Positions 1 to 8,803 of a DNA stretch of 37,396 nucleotides are shown piece by piece. How positions within the stretch are numbered: position 1 is the stretch's first letter; every line of letters begins with the position of its first letter. The notes under the pieces were generated by a model. It made no database searches. It was not told where the DNA came from and was given only the letters and a program-made list of their open reading frames with translations. Origin of the DNA: Mycobacteriales bacterium (GTDB taxonomy: Bacteria > Actinomycetota > Actinomycetes > JAFAQI01); NCBI GenBank assembly GCA_035504215.1, contig DATJSI010000056.1, positions 1 to 37,396 on the forward strand, in the 5' to 3' direction. A program made the translations under genes and the position numbers.

Positions 1-2
1 TG

Positions 3-401
3 GCGGCGCGCGAAGGTACCGGCGTCGACCTGCTGCTCGGCATCGGCGGGACACCGGAAGGCATCATCGCGGCGAGCGCGTTGAAGTGCCTCGGCGGCGT
101 CATCCTCGGCAAGCTGTGGCCCCAGAACGACGAGGAGCGACAGAAGGCACTCGATGCCGGGCACGATCTCAACCGCGTGCTCGACACCGACGACCTCGTC
201 CGCGGCGACAACGTCTTCTTCGTCGCGACCGGGGTCACCGACGGCGAGCTGCTCGAGGGCGTGCGCTACTTCGCCGGCGGCGCGTCCACCCACTCGCTCG
301 TCATGCGTTCCAAGAGCGGCACGATCCGCTCGATCCACAGCGAGCACAAGCTGACCAAGCTGCGCGCTTACAGCTCGGTCGACTTCGACCACCACATCTG
401 A
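3..401 (+). CDS. glpX: GlpX, class II fructose-1,6-bisphosphatase (3' part)
   Basis: C-terminal ~132 residues of the gluconeogenic phosphatase that hydrolyses fructose-1,6-bisphosphate to fructose-6-phosphate. The frame is open from base 3 and the gene starts outside the window. Visible class II features are the [20 protein letters not shown] segment, the [21 protein letters not shown] stretch, the [11 protein letters not shown]-like block (here [11 protein letters not shown]) and a final [14 protein letters not shown] strand followed by a short tail. fumC follows 29 bases downstream on the same strand, the same order as glpX-fum in mycobacteria (established knowledge). Together with pckG in this window it supplies gluconeogenic capacity. 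Nothing looks damaged; only the 5' end is missing. Confidence 0.95.
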   Translation, partial: AAREGTGVDLLLGIGGTPEGIIAASALKCLGGVILGKLWPQNDEERQKALDAGHDLNRVLDTDDLVRGDNVFFVATGVTDGELLEGVRYFAGGASTHSLVMRSKSGTIRSIHSEHKLTKLRAYSSVDFDHHI

Positions 402-409
402 TCAGGTGC

Positions 410-431
410 TGCCTGCGGGACAATGCAGGCA
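410..431 (+). promoter_or_regulatory. Inverted repeat abutting the fumC start codon
   Basis: TGCCTGC (410-416), an 8-base loop (417-424) and GCAGGCA (425-431) form a perfect 7-bp hairpin whose last base is the A of the fumC ATG. It lies in the short glpX-fumC gap. It could weaken translation of fumC on a polycistronic message. The loop also holds GACAAT, six bases before ATG, which resembles a -10 element, so the same bases could instead be a leaderless promoter. The role is inference. Confidence 0.4.
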
Positions 432-1846
432 TGAGTGAAGCGGAGTACCGGATCGAGCACGACTCCATGGGCGACGTAAAGGTCCCCAAGGATGCCCTCT
501 GGCGGGCCCAGACCCAGCGGGCGGTCGAGAACTTCCCGCTCTCCGGCGTCACGATCGACCCCGCGCTGATCGCGGCCCTCGGCGCGATCAAGTCCGCGGC
601 CGCCGTGGTCAACGGCGAGCTCGGCGTACTCGATCCGGAGATCGCGACGGCGATCTCGGCGGCCGCCGACGAGGTTGCCGAGGGCCGGCACGACGACGCG
701 TTCCCGATCGACGTGTATCAGACCGGATCGGGGACGTCGTCGAACATGAACGCCAACGAGGTCGTGGCCAGCCTCGCGTCCAAGCGGCTCGGACGTGACG
801 TGCATCCGAACGACCACGTCAACGCCTCGCAGTCTTCGAACGACGTGTTCCCCTCCGCCATTCACATCGCGGCCGTGCAGTCGATCACCGCCGAGCTGAT
901 CCCTGCACTGCGCCACCTCGAGGCCGCGCTCGCCCGCAAGTCCGACGAGTGGGGCGACGTCGTGAAGAGCGGCCGCACGCACCTTATGGACGCGACGCCG
1001 GTGACACTCGGCCAGGAGTTCAGCGGCTACGCCGCGGCGATCGGGTACGGCGTCGAACGGCTCGAGGCCTCGCTGCCGCGAATCGGCGAGCTACCACTCG
1101 GCGGCACCGCCGTGGGCACCGGGATCAACACCCCCGCCAAGTTCGCCGCCCACGTGATCCGGGTGCTCGTCGAGCGGCTCGGCCTGCCGCTGACCGAAGC
1201 ACGCAACCATTTCGAAGCGCAAGGCGCACGCGACGCGCTGGTCGAGGCCAGCGGCCAGCTGCGAACGATCGCCGCCGGCCTTTACAAGCTCGCGAACGAC
1301 CTGCGCTGGATGTCCTCCGGTCCGCGGGCCGGGCTGGCCGAGATCCACCTCCCGGACCTGCAGCCCGGCTCGTCGATCATGCCGGGCAAGGTCAACCCGG
1401 TCATTCCCGAAGCGGTCTGCCAGATCGTGGCGCAGGTGTACGGGAACGACGCTGCGGTCGCCTTCGGCGGAGCAGCCGGCAACCTCGAGCTGAACGTCAT
1501 GCTGCCGGTGATCGCCCGCAACCTGCTGGAGTCGATCCGGCTGCTGGCGAACTGCTCGCGGCTGCTGGCCGATCGTTGCATCGACGGCATCACGGCGGAT
1601 GTCGAGCGCTGCCGGACCTACGCCGAGTCCTCGCCGTCGATCGTCACGCCGCTCAACCGCTACATCGGCTACGAGAACGCTGCCAAGGCCGCGAAGCACG
1701 CGCTGGCCGAAGGCGCGACGATCCGGCAGGCCGTCATCGACCTCGGGTTCGTCGGCGACGGCGAGGGCCAGCTGACCGAGGCCGATCTCGACAAGGCCCT
1801 GGACGTTCTTTCGATGGCCTACCCCCACGGTCGCTCGGGCGGCTGA
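431..1846 (+). CDS. fumC: Fumarate hydratase class II
   Basis: Fe-S independent TCA-cycle fumarase (fumarate + water to L-malate), a cytosolic homotetramer in this family. The 471 residues match the usual ~465. Visible signatures: the N-terminal substrate region ([20 protein letters not shown]), [14 protein letters not shown], the [19 protein letters not shown] block, [18 protein letters not shown] and the superfamily signature [15 protein letters not shown] with its catalytic serine loop. The ATG at 431 was chosen because homology starts at once ([14 protein letters not shown]) and upstream in-frame codons read through glpX in another frame. It lies just behind glpX, probably co-transcribed. 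The closely related aspartase is less likely given the HPNDHVNxSQSSND context and the location. Confidence 0.95.
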   Translation: MSEAEYRIEHDSMGDVKVPKDALWRAQTQRAVENFPLSGVTIDPALIAALGAIKSAAAVVNGELGVLDPEIATAISAAADEVAEGRHDDAFPIDVYQTGSGTSSNMNANEVVASLASKRLGRDVHPNDHVNASQSSNDVFPSAIHIAAVQSITAELIPALRHLEAALARKSDEWGDVVKSGRTHLMDATPVTLGQEFSGYAAAIGYGVERLEASLPRIGELPLGGTAVGTGINTPAKFAAHVIRVLVERLGLPLTEARNHFEAQGARDALVEASGQLRTIAAGLYKLANDLRWMSSGPRAGLAEIHLPDLQPGSSIMPGKVNPVIPEAVCQIVAQVYGNDAAVAFGGAAGNLELNVMLPVIARNLLESIRLLANCSRLLADRCIDGITADVERCRTYAESSPSIVTPLNRYIGYENAAKAAKHALAEGATIRQAVIDLGFVGDGEGQLTEADLDKALDVLSMAYPHGRSGG

Positions 1847-1874
1847 CCGGCGTCCGGTACCCGGCCGGCGGGGG

Positions 1875-1910
1875 TTGACATATTCCTATATCGGAATACG
1901 GTCGCTCCTA
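1875..1910 (+). promoter_or_regulatory. arsR promoter with embedded operator
   Basis: A consensus -35 TTGACA (1875-1880) is followed by a 16-bp spacer and a -10 TACGGT (1897-1902). The ATG of arsR begins 7 bases later (1910), so transcript and reading frame should start together (leaderless). The spacer contains a perfect inverted repeat, TATTCC (1881-1886) - TATATC - GGAATA (1893-1898), an AT-rich island in GC-rich DNA. Its position between -35 and -10 is ideal for autorepression by the ArsR protein encoded next. Sequence facts are direct; binding is inferred. Confidence 0.75.
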
Positions 1911-2251
1911 TGCCTCGGTCGGCGACCACCTCGGACGTGTTCAACGCGATCGCCGAGTCGCGCCGGCGCGACATCCTCGACTCGCTGGTGGCCGGCGAGA
2001 AGGCCGTCGGGACGATCGTCGAGGACCTCTCGATGTCCCAGCCTCAGGTGTCGAAGCACCTCCGCGTGCTGAGCGAGGTCGGCCTGGTCCGCTGCCGCAC
2101 CGACGGGCGCCGCCGCCTCTACCGCGTGGAGCCGGCCCGCCTGCGACCGTTCCACGACTGGCTGGCCAAGTACGAACGAGCGCTGAACGCCCGGCTCGAC
2201 CGCGTGGATGACTACCTCCAGGAGCTCCAACAACAAGGAGAAGCACAGTGA
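1910..2251 (+). CDS. ArsR-family winged-helix repressor
   Basis: 113-residue metalloregulator-type HTH protein. The N-terminal helix NAIAESRRRDILDSL leads into a winged helix with recognition helix SQPQVSKHLRVLSEVGLV and wing CRTDGRRRLYRVEP. No cysteine- or histidine-rich metal site is visible, so this is the non-metal branch usually paired with SRPBCC/AHSA1 proteins. The next gene is exactly such a partner, and the GTGA overlap of stop and start (2248-2251) implies translational coupling. Autoregulation through the palindrome at 1881-1898 is likely. Start: ATG 1910, positioned 7 nt after a TACGGT -10. Confidence 0.9.
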   Translation: MPRSATTSDVFNAIAESRRRDILDSLVAGEKAVGTIVEDLSMSQPQVSKHLRVLSEVGLVRCRTDGRRRLYRVEPARLRPFHDWLAKYERALNARLDRVDDYLQELQQQGEAQ

Positions 2252-2748
2252 CGCCAGCCCGGCATGGATCCGCAGTGATCGAGTTCCCGAGCGACCTCGA
2301 GATCCTCATCACGCGCGAGTTCGACGCTCCGATCCAGCTCGTCTTCGACGTGTTCACCAAACCGGAGCACGTGCGGAAGACCTTCGCGCCGTTCGGCGAA
2401 GAGGTCACGGTCTGCTCGATCGACCTGCGGGTCGGCGGCGACTACCACTACGTGATGGTGACCGACGACGGCATTGAGTGTTCGTTCCGCGGCACCTACC
2501 TCGAGATCGAGCCGCCGACCCACACCGTCGAGACGTGGAAGTTCGACGGGTGGCCCGATGCAGAGGCAGTCGAGACCATGGATCTCCGCGAGACGGATGG
2601 CGTCACGACGCTGACCTGGCGGCTGGTGTTCAGCGACCAGGCCGGCCGCGACCACATGACCAAGTACGACGGGATCGAGGCCAGCTTCGACAGCGTCGAG
2701 CGATACCTCAACACGCTGCAGGATCCGCAGGGAGCAGCGTCCAGCTAG
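2248..2748 (+). CDS. SRPBCC/AHSA1-domain protein
   Basis: 166-residue protein with an AHSA1-like START/Bet v 1 fold: an amphipathic strand (DLEILITREFDAPIQLVFDVF), the helix TKPEHVRKTFAP, the block DLRVGGDYHYVM and the long C-terminal helix with GIEASFDSVERYLNTL. The family binds hydrophobic ligands in a deep cavity; the bacterial ligands are mostly unknown. The start is the GTG at 2248, which overlaps the arsR stop by four bases and is preceded by AAGGAG at 2235-2240. Co-transcription with arsR suggests it binds or processes the inducer sensed by that regulator (inference). An ATG-like internal start is not needed. Confidence 0.88.
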   Translation: MTPARHGSAVIEFPSDLEILITREFDAPIQLVFDVFTKPEHVRKTFAPFGEEVTVCSIDLRVGGDYHYVMVTDDGIECSFRGTYLEIEPPTHTVETWKFDGWPDAEAVETMDLRETDGVTTLTWRLVFSDQAGRDHMTKYDGIEASFDSVERYLNTLQDPQGAASS

Positions 2749-2763
2749 CCGCTCGCCGATCGC

Positions 2764-2812
2764 ATCCTCACCGCCAAGGGCGTGATCGCGGCGGTGAGGA
2801 TACGGTCGGCGC
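2764..2812 (+). promoter_or_regulatory. 12-bp perfect inverted repeat plus -10 ahead of VOC gene
   Basis: ATCCTCACCGCC (2764-2775) and GGCGGTGAGGAT (2790-2801) are exact reverse complements separated by 14 bases. The right arm runs into TACGGT (2801-2806), and six bases later comes ATG 2813, the same -10/start spacing as at arsR. The element could be a terminator for the arsR-AHSA1 operon (no T tract), an operator covering the VOC promoter, or both. Confidence 0.6.
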
Positions 2813-3226
2813 ATGACGGATTCAGCGGCCGCGGGTGCGGTGCCGGACATGAAGCTCGAGCTCGTGCCCGTCCCGGTATCCGACGTCGACCGCGCGCTGG
2901 CGTTCTACTTGCAGGCGGGGTTCGGCAACCTGCATGACACCCAGGTCACTCCCGACATGCGAGTCGTGCAGCTGACGCCGCCGGGTTCCGGCTGCGCCAT
3001 CGTCTTCGGCACCGGCATGGGACCGATCACCGACATGACGCCTGGCTCGGTGAAGGGCCTGCACCTTGTCGTGCAGGACATCGAGGCGTCGCGTTCGGCA
3101 ATGCGGTCCCGTGGCGTCGAAATCGGCGACGTCGAGGATCTCGGCGGCGTGCTCTACGCGTCGTTCACCGACCCGGACGGCAACCTGTGGTTGCTGCAGC
3201 AGTGGCCGGAGAGCTACCAGGCCTGA
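2813..3226 (+). CDS. VOC (glyoxalase/bleomycin-resistance fold) protein
   Basis: 137 residues with the paired beta-alpha-beta-beta-beta modules of the vicinal oxygen chelate superfamily: LELVPVPVSDVDRALAFYLQAGFG at the N-terminus, GLHLVVQDIEASRSAMRSRGVEIG in the second module and the C-terminal SFTDPDGNLWLLQQWP typical of this family. Metal ligands are not obvious beyond the usual His/Glu positions, so an enzyme and a binding protein are both possible. The ATG at 2813 is supported by TACGGT six bases upstream; MKLELV 11 codons later would be an alternative. It follows the arsR-AHSA1 pair but has its own promoter-like element. It converges on the methyltransferase at 3234. Confidence 0.9.
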   Translation: MTDSAAAGAVPDMKLELVPVPVSDVDRALAFYLQAGFGNLHDTQVTPDMRVVQLTPPGSGCAIVFGTGMGPITDMTPGSVKGLHLVVQDIEASRSAMRSRGVEIGDVEDLGGVLYASFTDPDGNLWLLQQWPESYQA

Positions 3227-3233
3227 GTCACCG

Positions 3234-3905
3234 TCATCCTCGGACGGCGCGGATCCACCGACCCGCGGGATCGAGCCGGCGGTCGATCACGAGGCCGTGT
3301 CCGCGCAGCGAGTCCGCGAGCTCGTCGTCGTCGACCCGCACCGTCGTGAAGGTCTGAGTCCAGTGCCGGCCGCCGATGCGATAGGTCACGGTTGCAGACA
3401 GCAGACCTGGCCCTGGCCTGGAGATGTCGCCGAGCGAGACCTCGACACCACCCAGCGCGACGGTGGAATCGGCCGCGGTGTCGAACCACGCCGGCTCGTG
3501 CCGCTCGATCACCACGCATCCGTCGGCCGCAACGTGGCGAGCGCAGGTCGCGAGGAACCCGTCTCGTTGTGCGGTCGGCGAGTTGACCAGATGCGAGCAG
3601 AGCAACACCCCGTCGTACCGGCGACCGAGGTCGAGCGCTTCGATCCGCGCGAGGACCTGGTGCGCGCCCGTGATCCGGGCCAGCATCTGCGCTGAGTCGT
3701 CGACGGCGGTGACCTGGTAGCCACGTTCGAGCAGGGAGCGAGTCACCCGACCGGCGCCCGCCCCGAGCTCGAGCAACGACGCCGGTGGCGGCACCGCTTG
3801 CTCGATGAAAGTCGGCTCCTCGCCGGCCGGCAGCGCCGCGTAGACCTCAACCGAACAGCCGTCGGCGGTGAGATCACCCGGTCCGCTACCGACCGCCGGG
3901 GCCAT
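3234..3905 (-). CDS. Class I SAM-dependent methyltransferase
   Basis: 223-residue Rossmann-fold methyltransferase. SAM motif I is LLELGAGAGRVTRSLLERG (about residues 44-62), the acidic end of strand 2 is VTAVDDSAQML, motif II/III is RRYDGVLLCSHLVN and the post-motif strand is DGCVVIERHEPAW. The C-terminal half is a beta-rich substrate cap. The substrate cannot be named. It is the last gene of the minus-strand run uppS - RodZ-C-like - phoH - methyltransferase, 35 bases behind the phoH stop, so co-transcription is likely. Start: the ATG at 3905 is the first in frame with family-like sequence; the upstream ATG near 3930 is out of frame. Confidence 0.9.
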   Translation of the reverse strand: MAPAVGSGPGDLTADGCSVEVYAALPAGEEPTFIEQAVPPPASLLELGAGAGRVTRSLLERGYQVTAVDDSAQMLARITGAHQVLARIEALDLGRRYDGVLLCSHLVNSPTAQRDGFLATCARHVAADGCVVIERHEPAWFDTAADSTVALGGVEVSLGDISRPGPGLLSATVTYRIGGRHWTQTFTTVRVDDDELADSLRGHGLVIDRRLDPAGRWIRAVRG

Positions 3906-3940
3906 CGCCGTGCTCGACGAAGGCGTGCATCCTGGCGACG

Positions 3941-5281
3941 CTAGCTGCCGATGTCCTCGAGCATCTCGGTGACGAGCGCCGCGATCGGCGAGCGCTCGGA
4001 TCGGGTCAGTGTCACGTGCGCGAACAGCGGATGGCCCTTCAACGCCTCGATCACAGCGGCAACACCGTCGTGGCGTCCCACCCGGAGGTTGTCGCGCTGC
4101 GCCACGTCGTGGGTCAACACGACGCGGGAGTTCTGACCGATCCGCGACAGGACGGTGAGCAGCACACCGCGTTCGAGCGACTGGGCTTCGTCGACGATCA
4201 CGAACGAGTCGTGCAGGCTGCGCCCGCGGATGTGCGTCAGGGGCATGACCTCGAGCAGCTCGCGGTCGATCACCTCGTCGATGACCGTGTCAGGGACCAC
4301 CGCACCGAGGGTGTCGAAGACGGCCTGTGCCCAGGGCGTCATCTTGTCGGCCTCGCTGCCCGGCAGGTAACCGAGCTCCTGGCCGCCGACGGGATACAGC
4401 GGGCGGAAGACGAGCACCTTCTTGTGCTGCCGGCGTTCCAGCACCGCCTCGAGCCCGGCGCAGAGCGCGAGCGCGGACTTGCCGGTGCCCGCTCGGCCGC
4501 CGAGCGACACGATGCCGACTTCCGGGTCGAGCAAGAGGTCGAGCGCGATGCGTTGCTCCGCACTGCGGCCGTGGATCCCGAAGACCTCGCGATCCCCCCG
4601 CACGAGGCGCAGCGTCTTGTCGGCGGTGACGCGGGCGAGCGCATGGCCGCGCTCGGAGAGCAACACGACACCGGTGTGGCAGGGCAGCTCACGCGCCGCT
4701 TCGTGGTCGAGGGGGTCGCCGGCGTACAACGCGTCGACGTCATCGCCGGACACGTCGAGCTCGCTCATCCCGGTCCAGCCGGTCTCCACCTGGCCGGCGA
4801 GATACTCGTCCGCGACCAGGCCAACGCTCGCCGCCTTGATCCGCAGCGGGGTGTCCTTGCTGATCAGTACGACGTCGGTGCCGTCGGCCGCGAGGTTTGC
4901 CGCGACGGTGAGGATGCGGGCGTCGTTGTCCACCTGGCGGTAGCCGGCCGGAAGGATCGACGGATCGCTGTGGTTGAGCTCGACCCGCAGCGTGCCGCCC
5001 TCATCGTTCATCGGCACCGGAGCGTCGAGCCGGCCGTGCTTGACCCGAAGGTCGTCCAGCAGGTGCAGCGCCTGCCGCGCGAACCAGCCGAGCTCAGGGT
5101 GGTAGCGCTTCGCCTCGAGCTCCGCGATGACCACCACCGGAAGCACGACCTCGTGCTCGGCGAAGCGGTTCAGCGCAGACGGATCGGCGAGCAGGACGCT
5201 GGTGTCGAGGACGTAGACGCGCCGACGCGGCTTGCGCCGCTTGGTGGGAAGGGATGCGGCGCTCGTCACGGCTGGGGTCAC
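3941..5281 (-). CDS. phoH2: PIN-PhoH ATPase (PhoH2 type)
   Basis: 446-residue two-domain protein: an N-terminal PIN ribonuclease domain ([12 protein letters not shown] with Asp26, the [10 protein letters not shown] glutamate, then DNDARIL and the [13 protein letters not shown] end) and a C-terminal PhoH ATPase with Walker [10 protein letters not shown] (~261-269) and Walker B VIVDEAQ (~361-367). Family members couple ATP-dependent RNA unwinding to cleavage (established for mycobacterial PhoH2). The GTG at 5281 was chosen: it has GGAGG four bases upstream, and sequence further upstream is low-complexity Arg-rich translation without family features. It lies near uppS, fumC and glpX as in mycobacteria. 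All catalytic acidic residues appear present. Confidence 0.93.
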   Translation of the reverse strand: MTPAVTSAASLPTKRRKPRRRVYVLDTSVLLADPSALNRFAEHEVVLPVVVIAELEAKRYHPELGWFARQALHLLDDLRVKHGRLDAPVPMNDEGGTLRVELNHSDPSILPAGYRQVDNDARILTVAANLAADGTDVVLISKDTPLRIKAASVGLVADEYLAGQVETGWTGMSELDVSGDDVDALYAGDPLDHEAARELPCHTGVVLLSERGHALARVTADKTLRLVRGDREVFGIHGRSAEQRIALDLLLDPEVGIVSLGGRAGTGKSALALCAGLEAVLERRQHKKVLVFRPLYPVGGQELGYLPGSEADKMTPWAQAVFDTLGAVVPDTVIDEVIDRELLEVMPLTHIRGRSLHDSFVIVDEAQSLERGVLLTVLSRIGQNSRVVLTHDVAQRDNLRVGRHDGVAAVIEALKGHPLFAHVTLTRSERSPIAALVTEMLEDIGS

Positions 5282-5304
5282 GTGGCCTCCGAAGCGAGAC
5301 CGGC

Positions 5305-5336
5305 ACGTACGCCGGCCGTCTCGGCCGACGGTACGT
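5305..5336. repeat. Imperfect inverted repeat upstream of phoH
   Basis: The arms ACGTACGCCGGCCG and CGGCCGACGGTACGT, separated by a 3-4 base turn, form an interrupted stem in the gap between the RodZ-C-like gene and phoH (both on the minus strand). It could be an intergenic terminator or attenuator. There is no T tract, and its function is unproven. Confidence 0.35.
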
Positions 5337-5418
5337 CGGCGACGACCCCGCTCCGGCGTACGACACGCAACGGCCGAATGAAGGATCGGCGGACAGCAGT
5401 CGTGGCCGGCTCGCCGTC

Positions 5419-5955
5419 TCAGCGCACGTGCAGCGTGCGGACCTGCCCGGTCGGCCCGGGCCGGCGCGAAGCGTGGCCGTGGGTCGAGATCCGGACCGCA
5501 CCGGCGTTGCCGAGCACGACGTCGAGACCGCCGCGCCGCACGACCACACGCTGGCCGCGATGCAGGATTCGTCTGGTCAACACGTGACCGTGCCGGCTCA
5601 CCTCGACGTAGCACGAACCGTGCACGTCGCGGAGCCGAAGCGCCGGCGGAGGCACGCGATGGTGATGGTGGCGATGGCGGGCCTTGGTCGCCACCGGCGG
5701 TGCGGGCGGGTCCGGCGAGGCTGCGACGGAGGGAACCACGAGCGGCTGGCGCGGCGTCACGACCGCCTCGCGCGGTGGCTGACCCTGCGCGATGGCTCGC
5801 CCGATCTCACGCCCGAAGACCAGGCCGCCGACCGCGAGCACGGCCACGATCGCGACGGTCGGCAGCACCGCGCGCGGCCGCGACGGCGGCTTGCGATGGC
5901 GGCCGTGCTGGGCATGCGGGCGCACCGCATGCTGCTTGCGATGCCGGCCGGCCAC
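5419..5955 (-). CDS. Single-pass membrane protein with RodZ-C (DUF4115)-like domain
   Basis: 178 residues. A basic cytoplasmic N-terminus rich in Arg/His (residues 1-28) precedes one membrane helix ([17 protein letters not shown], ~32-48). After that come a Pro/Ala-rich linker, a His-rich patch (ARHRHHHH) and a ~65-residue C-terminal domain ([58 protein letters not shown]). That C-terminal pattern, a short beta barrel ending in xLGNAGxVxV, is how the periplasmic domain of RodZ/DUF4115 looks, but the cytoplasmic Xre HTH of true RodZ is absent. The start is a GTG, with a purine-rich GGGGGATGA stretch upstream. It sits between the prenyl synthase and phoH. A role in envelope assembly is inference from the domain and its uppS neighbour. 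Confidence 0.75.
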   Translation of the reverse strand: MAGRHRKQHAVRPHAQHGRHRKPPSRPRAVLPTVAIVAVLAVGGLVFGREIGRAIAQGQPPREAVVTPRQPLVVPSVAASPDPPAPPVATKARHRHHHHRVPPPALRLRDVHGSCYVEVSRHGHVLTRRILHRGQRVVVRRGGLDVVLGNAGAVRISTHGHASRRPGPTGQVRTLHVR

Positions 5956-6041
5956 GGTTTCATCATCCCCCGAGACCGGACAAATCCCCGGGATTCGCTC
6001 ATTGCCGTCCGGCGGCGAGCCCTCCGGATCGCGGGGTCGGT

Positions 6042-6809
6042 TTACGCCCCGTGCCGGCGCTCGCGCTGCGCGTAGGAGCGCAGCGCACGCAGGAAGTCGA
6101 TCCGCCGGAAGTCCGGCCAGAGCGCGTCACAGAAGTAGAACTCCGAGTGCGCGCTCTGCCAGAGCAGGAAGCCGCCGAGCCGTTGCTCGCCCGACGTACG
6201 GATCACGAGGTCGGGGTCGGGCTGGCCGCGGGTGTAGAGGTGGTCCGCGATGAGCTCGACGTCGAGCAGGCTCGCCACCTCTTCCAGCGACGCGCCCCGC
6301 GACGCGTGCTCCTGCAGCAGGCTGCGCACAGCGTCAGCGATCTCCCGCCGACCGCCGTAGCCGATCGCGACGTTGACCACGAGCCCGGACTTGCGGCGGG
6401 TCGTCTCGTCGGCCTCCTTCAGCACGCGCACCGTCGAGTCTCGGAGCAGGTCGAGGGCGCCCACCGGATGCACCCGCCAGGGTCGCTCGGGGGCGGCCAG
6501 GTCGGTCACGGTCGCGTCGATGATGTCGAGCAGCGGCAGCAGCTCGTTCTCGGGCCGACCGAGGTTGTCGCTGGAAAGCAACCACAACGTGACGACCTCG
6601 ACACCGGCCTCGGTGCACCAGTCGAGCAGGTCGAGGATGTGGTCCGCGCCGGCCTGGTGGCCCTGGCTGACGTGGCGCGCACCCGCGGCGCGGGCCCATC
6701 GACGGTTGCCGTCGACGATGACGCCGACGTGGCGCGGCTTTGGTGCAGCCACCAACGAGCGCTCGAGTCGTCGCTCGTAGACGCGATAGATCAGCGCCCG
6801 CACGCCCAT
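6042..6809 (-). CDS. uppS: cis-prenyl diphosphate synthase (UppS/Rv1086-like)
   Basis: 255-residue cis-prenyltransferase that extends an allylic diphosphate with isopentenyl diphosphate, making the polyprenyl carriers for cell-wall sugars. Visible: the diphosphate-binding P-loop HVGVIVDGNRRWAR with catalytic Asp33, the SSDNLGRPENEL block and the C-terminal signature RTSGEQRLGGFLLWQSAHSE. The NRRWAR form, with RR rather than GR, and the modest length resemble the mycobacterial short-chain Z-farnesyl synthase Rv1086 rather than the decaprenyl synthase Rv2361c. Product length cannot be decided from sequence alone. ATG 6809 has GGAGG about ten bases upstream. It lies 53 bases behind pckG. Confidence 0.92.
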   Translation of the reverse strand: MGVRALIYRVYERRLERSLVAAPKPRHVGVIVDGNRRWARAAGARHVSQGHQAGADHILDLLDWCTEAGVEVVTLWLLSSDNLGRPENELLPLLDIIDATVTDLAAPERPWRVHPVGALDLLRDSTVRVLKEADETTRRKSGLVVNVAIGYGGRREIADAVRSLLQEHASRGASLEEVASLLDVELIADHLYTRGQPDPDLVIRTSGEQRLGGFLLWQSAHSEFYFCDALWPDFRRIDFLRALRSYAQRERRHGA

Positions 6810-6862
6810 CCTGGCCGCCTCCTCGAGGTCACGGTAACGCCAGGAGTTCTGAGCGGAGGTCC

Positions 6863-8683
6863 CTACTTACCGAGCCGGCGCTCGAGCGTGTCGAGCTGGG
6901 CCCAGAGCTCGGCCGGCAGGTGGTCACCGAACCGCTCGTAGTGCGGATGGATCAGCGCGGCTTCCTCGCGCCACGTCTCGTCGTCGACCGACAGCAACAG
7001 CTCGACCGACTCCTCGGGCAGGTCGAGCCCGGACAGGTCGAGCGAGTCCCGCGTCGGAACCCGGCCGATCGCCGTCTCGACCGCGTCCGCCGTACCCCCG
7101 ATCCGCTCACTGATCCACTTGAGCACGCGGCTGTTCTCGCCGAAACCGGGCCAGACGTACTCGCCCTTGTCGTTCTTGCGGAACCAGTTGACGAAGTAGA
7201 TCCGCGGCAGCTTGTCGGTCTCCGCGCCCTCGCCCAGCCGCAGCCAGTGACCGAAGTAGTCGCCCATGTTGTAGCCGCAGAACGGCAGCATGGCGAACGG
7301 GTCGCGACGCAGCTCGCCGACCTTGTTCTCCGCCGCCGCGGTGCCTTCGGACGCGACGTTCGATGCGAGGAAGACGCCGTGCGCCCAGTCGAAGGACTCG
7401 GTCACCAGCGGAACGCTGGACGCACGCCGGCCGCCGAACAGGATCGCGTCGATCGGTACGCCGGCGGGGTCCTCCCACTCGGGCGCCATGGTCGGGCACT
7501 GCGACGCGGGCGCGGTGAAGCGGGCGTTCGGATGCGCTGCCGGCTCGTCCGAGCCGGGTGTCCAGTCGCGACCCTTCCAGTCGGTCAAGTGCGCCGGCGG
7601 GGTGTCGGTCAACCCCTCCCACCACACGTCGCCGTCGTCGGTCAACGCGACGTTGGTGAAGATGCAGTTGGCGTACAGGGTTGCGATCGCGTTCGCGTTG
7701 GTCGTCTCACCGGTGCCGGGCGCGACACCGAAAAAGCCGGCCTCCGGGTTGATCGCGTGCAAGCGGCCATCGGATCCGAACCGCATCCAGCAGATGTCGT
7801 CACCGACCGTCTCTGCCTTCCAACCGGGCAGCGTCGGCTGCAGCATCGCGAGGTTGGTCTTGCCGCACGCGCTCGGGAACGCGGCGGCAACGTAGCGGAC
7901 GTCGCCTTCCGGCGAGGTGAGCTTGAGGATGAGCATGTGCTCGGCGAGCCAGCCCTCGTCACGCGCCATGACGCTCGCGATGCGCAACGCGTAGCACTTC
8001 TTCCCGAGCAGCGCGTTGCCGCCGTACCCGGAGCCGTAAGACCAAATCTCACGGCTCTCGGGGAAGTGCACGATGTACTTCTCGGAGTTGCACGGCCACG
8101 CCACGTCGGCCTGGCCCTCCTCGAGCGGGGCGCCGACCGAGTGCACGGCCGGCACGAAGAAGCCGTCGGTGCCCATCGCGTCGAGGGCTGCCTTGCCCAT
8201 GCGGGTCATGATCTTCATCGAGATCACGACGTACGGCGAGTCGGTGATCTCGACGCCGAGCGCGGAGATCGGCGAGCCGAGCGGCCCCATGCAGAACGGG
8301 ACGACGTACATCGTGCGGCCACGCATGCAGCCGGTGAACCGGCTGTTCAGCGTCTCCCGCATCTCGGCCGGGTCGACCCAGTTGTTCGTCGGGCCGGCAT
8401 CCTCTTCCTTCGCGCTACAGATGAAGGTGCGGCTCTCGACCCTGGCGACGTCGGCGGGGTCGGACTTCGCGTAGAAGGAGTTCGGGCGCTTGTCCGGGTT
8501 GAGCCGGATGAGGGTGCCGGCGTCCACGAGCTGACGGGTGATGCGGTCCCACTCCTCTTCCGAGCCGTCGCACCACTCGACCCGATCGGGTGTGGTGAGC
8601 TCGGCGATCTCACGGACCCAGGCGACCAACCGGGCGTGCTTGGTCGGCATGGTTTCCAGGCCCGGGATCGAGACGGCAGTCAT
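6863..8683 (-). CDS. pckG: Phosphoenolpyruvate carboxykinase (GTP)
   Basis: 606-residue GTP-dependent PEPCK that converts oxaloacetate + GTP to PEP + CO2 + GDP at the start of gluconeogenesis. Visible: the substrate-binding [20 protein letters not shown] region, the metal-site [18 protein letters not shown] block, the kinase-1a P-loop [12 protein letters not shown] (~269-280) with its reactive cysteine, and the GDDICWM aspartates. The length is that of the family (about 600) and no lesion is visible. ATG 8683 is preceded by AAGGAG. It lies upstream of uppS. With glpX and fumC in the same window, this makes a small central-carbon neighbourhood, though on opposite strands. Confidence 0.97.
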   Translation of the reverse strand: MTAVSIPGLETMPTKHARLVAWVREIAELTTPDRVEWCDGSEEEWDRITRQLVDAGTLIRLNPDKRPNSFYAKSDPADVARVESRTFICSAKEEDAGPTNNWVDPAEMRETLNSRFTGCMRGRTMYVVPFCMGPLGSPISALGVEITDSPYVVISMKIMTRMGKAALDAMGTDGFFVPAVHSVGAPLEEGQADVAWPCNSEKYIVHFPESREIWSYGSGYGGNALLGKKCYALRIASVMARDEGWLAEHMLILKLTSPEGDVRYVAAAFPSACGKTNLAMLQPTLPGWKAETVGDDICWMRFGSDGRLHAINPEAGFFGVAPGTGETTNANAIATLYANCIFTNVALTDDGDVWWEGLTDTPPAHLTDWKGRDWTPGSDEPAAHPNARFTAPASQCPTMAPEWEDPAGVPIDAILFGGRRASSVPLVTESFDWAHGVFLASNVASEGTAAAENKVGELRRDPFAMLPFCGYNMGDYFGHWLRLGEGAETDKLPRIYFVNWFRKNDKGEYVWPGFGENSRVLKWISERIGGTADAVETAIGRVPTRDSLDLSGLDLPEESVELLLSVDDETWREEAALIHPHYERFGDHLPAELWAQLDTLERRLGK

Positions 8684-8745
8684 TGAACACTCCTTGGACG
8701 CTCACGTGGCGGGCATCGTCATACCCGTTAATGCACACCCGGAAA

Positions 8746-8769
8746 GGACACCAAGCATAACGCTTGTCC
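8746..8769 (-). promoter_or_regulatory. Imperfect palindrome upstream of pckG
   Basis: GGACA-CC-AAGC, a short ATAAC centre, and GCTTGTCC are inverted copies apart from a two-base CC bulge. The element lies about 65-85 bases before the pckG ATG in the 120-base gap to the next gene. It is a plausible operator for a gluconeogenesis regulator; no family assignment is made. Confidence 0.35.
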
Positions 8770-8803
8770 GGTAATTCCCGCCACGCGGCCGGTCATCCGC
8801 GGA

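Noticed and set aside
4016-5587. Long plus-strand open frame opposite phoH
   Set aside because: The minus strand encodes an intact PIN-PhoH protein with RBS and motifs; the plus frame has no family features.
6740-8686. A long open frame on the plus strand opposite pckG
   Set aside because: It is the GC-rich antisense shadow of a clear full-length PEP carboxykinase, with Arg/Val-rich composition and no recognisable domain.
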